A stretch of 10,617 nucleotides of DNA, taken from Gammaproteobacteria bacterium (GTDB taxonomy: Bacteria; Pseudomonadota; Gammaproteobacteria; Pseudomonadales; Halieaceae). Positions 7,085 to 10,617 of the stretch are shown in pieces. The notes under the pieces are model-generated. The model saw only the letters and a program-made list of their open reading frames with translations, ran no database searches and had not been told where the DNA came from. How positions within the stretch are numbered: position 1 is the stretch's first letter; every line of letters starts with the position of its first letter. A program made the translations under genes and the position numbers. The stretch covers positions 1 through 10,617 of the forward strand of contig JAAEZV010000030.1 in the NCBI GenBank assembly GCA_018222695.1, read 5' to 3'.

Positions 7085-8011
7085 TTGATATTACTGACGG
7101 GCGCCACGGGTTATGTGGGCGCCGCGCTTCGCGCGGCGCTTGAACAGCGGGACCAGCCGCTGCGGCTACTGGCACGCGCTACGCATGCGACGAACGAAGC
7201 GTCGTACGGGGAGTGGGTGCAATGGGACATGGGCACTGGCGATGATCTGCCGGGTGGCGCGTTTGACGGCGTGTCTACAGTCATTCATTGCGCGGGGTTG
7301 GCGCATCGCCACGCAGACGAGCGCGATTATCAGCGCCTTAACGTTGAGGCCACTTCTGACCTCGCGCGGCGCGCTGTGGATGCGGGTGTATCTCACTTTA
7401 TCTATGTGAGCTCGCTGAACGTGGTCCCCTTCAATGCACCTTCGGCGGGAGACCCGGCGCATCAGTACCCGGAGCCAAAGGAACGTTATGCGGCGTCCAA
7501 ATGGCGCGCCGAGCAGAGTTTGGGTCAGATGTTCGCCGCGAGTCATTGCCAGTTGACGGTGTTACGCCCGGGGCTTGTTTATGACGTCGAGCTCACCGCA
7601 AATCTCAAAACAGTGAAAAGCGTGTTGCGCTGGTGGCCCTGGCTCCTGCCCTCAGTGGGACGCCGGAGTATGGTAGCTCGCGGAGATCTGGTGGCATTGC
7701 TGATTAGCTGTGCACTGGGTGAGTCAGGAGCGCCGACGGGTGAAGAAATCCTCTCGGCTACTGACGGAGCTGTCTATGATGCCGAGAGAATCTCGCGCGC
7801 ACTGTCTCAAGGAATCAAATGGGGCGTGATGCCGCAGTGGCTCTGCCGTCTCGCAGGCAGAGCGCTTGATTGGAGGGTGGGCAATGAGGCGGGAACTCAC
7901 TGGCGCAGCCTCAGCGCGGATTATTGGACCGGTGACGTTCCTGTTGTGACGGGCTGGCAGCCCTCTGTGACGCTCGAATCCCATGCCGGCAGCCAGGCAG
8001 GGCGTTCATGA
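7085..8011 (+). CDS. NAD-dependent epimerase/dehydratase (extended SDR, WbpV/GalE-like)
   Basis: The 308-residue protein is an extended short-chain dehydrogenase/reductase acting on nucleotide sugars. It begins at TTG 7085, preceded by GGAG at 7072-7075, and goes straight into the NAD-binding strand and loop LLTGATGYVG (3-12). Further family features are VIHCAGLAHRH (66-76), the FIYVSSLNV strand with Ser110, the catalytic pair YAASK (Tyr135, Lys139) and the LRPGLVYD motif (160-167). The exact substrate cannot be read from sequence. Its position directly before a WbpL-type transferase and a WbpM-type dehydratase matches the WbpV place in Pseudomonas O-antigen loci, which suggests a C4 epimerase or reductase on a UDP-deoxy-amino sugar. 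Its stop overlaps the next start (ATGATGA), indicating coupling. Confidence 0.85.
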   Translation: MILLTGATGYVGAALRAALEQRDQPLRLLARATHATNEASYGEWVQWDMGTGDDLPGGAFDGVSTVIHCAGLAHRHADERDYQRLNVEATSDLARRAVDAGVSHFIYVSSLNVVPFNAPSAGDPAHQYPEPKERYAASKWRAEQSLGQMFAASHCQLTVLRPGLVYDVELTANLKTVKSVLRWWPWLLPSVGRRSMVARGDLVALLISCALGESGAPTGEEILSATDGAVYDAERISRALSQGIKWGVMPQWLCRLAGRALDWRVGNEAGTHWRSLSADYWTGDVPVVTGWQPSVTLESHAGSQAGRS

Positions 8012-8967
8012 TGATACTCATCGCCATGGCGTTGTTGGTCAGCCTCGGTCTGTGGGTATTTGTCCGCGTGGCCCCGCACTGGGGTTTGGTTGACCAGCCC
8101 AACTCACGCAGTCTGCATACGACGCCGACCGTGGTCAGTGGCGGCATCGCACCAATACTGGTGCTGACAGCCGCGTTTTACACCACGATGACCTTTCCCG
8201 GAGCACAGGCCGTCGCCCTCATCACGCTCGGGCTCACTGCTATTGGCTTGCTGGATGATCGGCGGGGTTTACCCAGCGGATTGCGCCTATTGTGTTATCT
8301 CGCTGCAGGGCTTCTTCTCTGTTGGCTCCTGCTGCCAGCCGGGTCGTCAGGTATCGCTGTGCTGGCGATGGCTGGCGTGGCCGTGGCCTGGTGCATCAAT
8401 CTGGTGAACTTCATGGATGGTGCCGATGGTTTGGCCTCCACGCAGGCGCTGTGCGTGGCGATGGGAATGGGACTGATCGCCACCTTTGGAACGGTTCCCA
8501 ATGCGCAGTTGGCATGGCTGTCAGCCCTGCTGTTTGCCTGCTGGGCACCACTGCTTTGGTTCAACTGGCCTCCGGCGAGACTCTTTATGGGAGATGCGGG
8601 TGCGATCCCTCTCGGATTTTTACTGGCACTGATGGGATTGATGGCGTTCCTAACAGATCTCTTAGTAGGGCTGGCATGGCTCATTTTGATGATGCCGTTT
8701 CTGATCGATACGGGACTCACGCTTTGTATCAGAATCCTCGCGGGTGAACCGCCGCACATTGCCCACCGGGACCACGCTTATCAGCGCCTGACCGCCCAGG
8801 TTGGCAGTCCATTGCCCATTACGCTGGGATTATTGGGTATGCAGGTCATCTGGCAATTTCCGCTGGCGGTGACGGCCGCCAATAGCACTGTATTCCCGCC
8901 GCTTCTGGTACTTTTATCAGCCATTCCATCGGTTGCGGCTGTGGTGTATGCGCGCCTGAGGGCTTAA
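8008..8967 (+). CDS. Polyprenyl-phosphate sugar-1-phosphate transferase (WecA/WbpL family)
   Basis: This polytopic inner-membrane enzyme of the MraY/WecA glycosyltransferase-4 family transfers a HexNAc-1-phosphate from a UDP-sugar onto undecaprenyl phosphate, the first membrane step of O-antigen or related glycan synthesis. The 319 residues are mostly hydrophobic, consistent with ten to eleven membrane helices. Diagnostic loops are present: DQPNSRSLHTTPTVVSGG (29-46), the LDDRRGL pair Asp83-Asp84, NFMDGADGL (134-142), FMGDAG (193-198) and HRDHAYQR (253-260). The last loop resembles the WbpL/WecA carbohydrate-recognition motif. AGGG at 7999-8002 lies five bases from the first ATG; ATG at 8011 is an equally placed alternative. 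Neighbours favour WbpL (fucosamine- or quinovosamine-type sugar) over WecA, but sequence alone does not settle the sugar. Confidence 0.9.
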   Translation: MMILIAMALLVSLGLWVFVRVAPHWGLVDQPNSRSLHTTPTVVSGGIAPILVLTAAFYTTMTFPGAQAVALITLGLTAIGLLDDRRGLPSGLRLLCYLAAGLLLCWLLLPAGSSGIAVLAMAGVAVAWCINLVNFMDGADGLASTQALCVAMGMGLIATFGTVPNAQLAWLSALLFACWAPLLWFNWPPARLFMGDAGAIPLGFLLALMGLMAFLTDLLVGLAWLILMMPFLIDTGLTLCIRILAGEPPHIAHRDHAYQRLTAQVGSPLPITLGLLGMQVIWQFPLAVTAANSTVFPPLLVLLSAIPSVAAVVYARLRA

Positions 8968-8982
8968 ACTGGCGCTTTCCAA

Positions 8983-9015
8983 GTAACCAACTGAATCCTC
9001 TGCGGATTTGGTTGC
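8983..9015 (+). promoter_or_regulatory. Imperfect hairpin ahead of the WbpM-type gene
   Basis: An outer stem of six pairs including one G-T (GTAACC 8983-8988 with GGTTGC 9010-9015) and an inner stem of five pairs (AATCC 8994-8998 with GGATT 9004-9008) enclose a TCTGC loop. They are separated by an asymmetric internal loop. The structure fills most of the 63-base gap and ends eight bases before the proposed ribosome binding site. It has no T-run, so it is not a simple terminator; it might affect translation or mRNA stability, or be chance. Confidence 0.3.
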
Positions 9016-9022
9016 GTGGTTC

Positions 9023-9033
9023 AGGTGAATATG
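9023..9033 (+). promoter_or_regulatory. Ribosome binding site deciding the WbpM-type start
   Basis: AGGTGA at 9023-9028 can pair with the 3' end of 16S rRNA, and its AGG core lies five bases before the ATG at 9031. Later in-frame ATGs at 9043 and 9064 have no such site. The frame is closed by a TGA at 8992-8994, so the start must lie after that. Confidence 0.5.
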
Positions 9034-10617
9034 GTCAAGAAGATGGCATCGCGGGTGCGCGCGATGAGCGCTCATTCGGTCTCCACTGTCATCTGGTTTT
9101 TTGCCCGACGCTCACTCCCGTCGTCATTCCGTTTCTCGGGATGGTTAGTCCTCGATTTACTGGTCGTGCTCGGCGCCCTGTATGGTGCCGCCGCCATTGG
9201 CGGGGCAGAAGGCGCCGGCGTGAGGGATTCGCTGGCCCCACTGACCGTTGTTTTCTTGTTGATTGGCTCCGCCGTCATTTTCAGTATGCAGGGCCTCTAC
9301 CTGTCTGTTATCCGTTACATGGGTCAACAGGCAGTGTGGGATTTGGTCAAAGCCGTCAGCTTTTCGACCGTGGCGCTGGGTGCTGCCATCTTCTTTACCG
9401 AGTCAACATTGCCCGCCACAGCGGCGTTAATCTATTGGCTCTTGCTGTTTGTGGGTATCGGCGGATTGCGCCTGATCTCGCGGGGCTGGCTTCAGGCGAA
9501 TACCCGGGCAGACGCGAGGCGGGTCATTATTTATGGTGCGGGTGAGTCAGGTCGTCAGTTGCTGAATGCGCTCAATCACGGCACGGATTACCGCGTGGTG
9601 GCCTTTATCGACGATAACCCCAACCTGCACGAGACGGTGATCAATGGCCGCCCGGTGTTGGGCGCGGACGATCTGACCAATTTGGTGGAAGAGCATGCGG
9701 TGCGTCAGGTGTTGCTGGCGATTCCCTCGGCGTCTCAGGAGCGCCGTCGTGCCATCATCAACTCGTTAGTCGGTTTGCCTGTCAGAGTGCGGACCATTCC
9801 GAAGATCAGCGAACTGATTTCCGGCAACGCTATCGTGAACCAGATACAGGACGTGGATCTGGATGATCTGCTGGGCCGTGAACCGGTGCCACCACACCCC
9901 GAGCTGATCGATCGCTGCATCACTGACAAGGTCGTGATGGTGACGGGAGCGGGAGGCAGTATTGGATCCGAACTGTGCCGTCAGATTTTGTCGTCATCGC
10001 CCCGGGAGCTGATCCTCCTCGATATTTCAGAGTTTGCGCTCTACAGCGTGGATCGTGAGATCAAGAGTCTTTGCCAGCGGCAGGGCCTGCGTTTCCCTGT
10101 TGTGACACTGTTGGGCAGCGTGCGTGATGAGCAGCGCCTTGAATCAATCTTCCGCACCTTCTCGGTGGACACGGTTTATCACGCTGCGGCTTACAAGCAC
10201 GTGCCGATGGTGGAGTACAACGTTGCTGAAGGCGTGGCTAACAATGTTCATGGCACATGGAGCGCGGCCTGGGCGGCGCATCGAGCGGGCGTGGATACCT
10301 TTGTGCTGGTGTCGACCGACAAGGCTGTCCGTCCTACCAATGTGATGGGCGCATCCAAACGGTTTGCGGAACTGATTCTGCAAGGTCTCTCCCAAATCGA
10401 GACCCAAACCCGATTTTGCATTGTGCGCTTTGGTAACGTTCTCGGCTCCTCCGGCTCTGTTGTGCCGCTGTTCCGCGAGCAGATTAGTGGTGGTGGCCCG
10501 GTCACAGTGACCCATCCCGAGGTTTCTCGTTACTTTATGAGTATCCGCGAGGCGGCGCAGTTAGTGCTGCAGGCCGGTGCGCTGGGTACCGGGGGCGATG
10601 TTTTTGTGCTGGACATG
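9031..10617 (+). CDS. wbpM: Membrane nucleotide-sugar 4,6-dehydratase, WbpM/CapD family (3' truncated by window)
   Basis: The first 529 residues are visible; full-length WbpM-type proteins are usually a little over 600, so only the C-terminus is missing. Four membrane helices are predicted at about 36-57, 69-90, 103-122 and 129-149. A first Rossmann domain follows with RRVIIYGAGESGRQLL (163-178), then the catalytic Rossmann domain opening with VVMVTGAGGSIGSEL (301-315). Conserved blocks include YHAAAYKHVPMVE (383-395), VSTDKAVRPTNVMGASKR (427-444) and RFGNVLGSSGSVVPLF (466-481). The expected catalytic Tyr is Met439, with Lys443 retained; this Met-x-x-x-Lys form is known for WbpM and its relatives. 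Such enzymes convert UDP-GlcNAc to a 4-keto-6-deoxy sugar, the precursor of several deoxy-amino sugars, and suit the two preceding genes. Confidence 0.92.
   Translation, partial: MVKKMASRVRAMSAHSVSTVIWFFARRSLPSSFRFSGWLVLDLLVVLGALYGAAAIGGAEGAGVRDSLAPLTVVFLLIGSAVIFSMQGLYLSVIRYMGQQAVWDLVKAVSFSTVALGAAIFFTESTLPATAALIYWLLLFVGIGGLRLISRGWLQANTRADARRVIIYGAGESGRQLLNALNHGTDYRVVAFIDDNPNLHETVINGRPVLGADDLTNLVEEHAVRQVLLAIPSASQERRRAIINSLVGLPVRVRTIPKISELISGNAIVNQIQDVDLDDLLGREPVPPHPELIDRCITDKVVMVTGAGGSIGSELCRQILSSSPRELILLDISEFALYSVDREIKSLCQRQGLRFPVVTLLGSVRDEQRLESIFRTFSVDTVYHAAAYKHVPMVEYNVAEGVANNVHGTWSAAWAAHRAGVDTFVLVSTDKAVRPTNVMGASKRFAELILQGLSQIETQTRFCIVRFGNVLGSSGSVVPLFREQISGGGPVTVTHPEVSRYFMSIREAAQLVLQAGALGTGGDVFVLDM

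Noticed and set aside
9012..9545. Open frame of 177 codons overlapping the start of the WbpM-type gene
   Set aside because: Its translation is rich in Arg, Cys and Gly with no domain, while the alternative frame gives four membrane helices leading directly into the Rossmann domains.
1..10617. Search by eye for CRISPR repeats, insertion-sequence ends, tRNA genes and attachment sites
   Set aside because: No spaced direct repeats, transposase-like frames, cloverleaf sequences or long terminal inverted repeats were seen; the window is gene-dense chromosomal DNA.

Overview
The window comes from a Gammaproteobacterium. It looks like a non-enteric, Pseudomonas-like or marine Cellvibrionales/Halieaceae-type genome. 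The clues are the tyrA-aroA-cmk-rpsA-ihfB order typical of the Pseudomonas-type aromatic 'supraoperon', IHF-beta followed by the LapA/LapB pair and pyrF, and a ComEA-like protein beside a wbpV-wbpL-wbpM-like glycan module. All recognised genes are on the + strand and tightly packed. I see no tRNA, rRNA, CRISPR array, insertion sequence or prophage gene. The lineage is an inference from gene order and protein style and is not proven.

Region 1 (1-3967) holds aromatic amino acid and central information genes. The end of a prephenate dehydrogenase gene (tyrA) overlaps aroA by one base, and aroA overlaps cmk by four bases. cmk is followed by a structured 111-base leader and then rpsA, which encodes a full six-domain ribosomal protein S1. 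A strong intrinsic terminator closes this block.

Region 2 (3968-6559) runs ihfB-lapA-lapB-pyrF with gaps or overlaps of only a few bases. It encodes a nucleoid protein, two inner-membrane proteins linked to lipopolysaccharide assembly and LpxC control, and orotidine-5'-phosphate decarboxylase. The best start for lapB is a TTG with a good ribosome binding site inside the end of lapA.

Region 3 (6560-10617) starts with a 159-base gap containing small palindromes. Next come a secreted ComEA-like helix-hairpin-helix protein, an NAD-dependent epimerase/dehydratase with a TTG start, a WecA/WbpL-type polyprenyl-phosphate sugar transferase, and a WbpM-type membrane nucleotide-sugar dehydratase cut off by the window end. 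The last three are the usual set for making an activated deoxy-amino sugar and loading it on undecaprenyl phosphate to begin an O-antigen or similar surface glycan.

I find no convincing evidence of an undescribed system. The points worth a second look are the rpsA leader structure, the hairpin just before the WbpM-type gene, the separate rather than fused tyrA/aroA, the class-II-like EPSP synthase signature, and the compact glycan-initiation module next to comEA.
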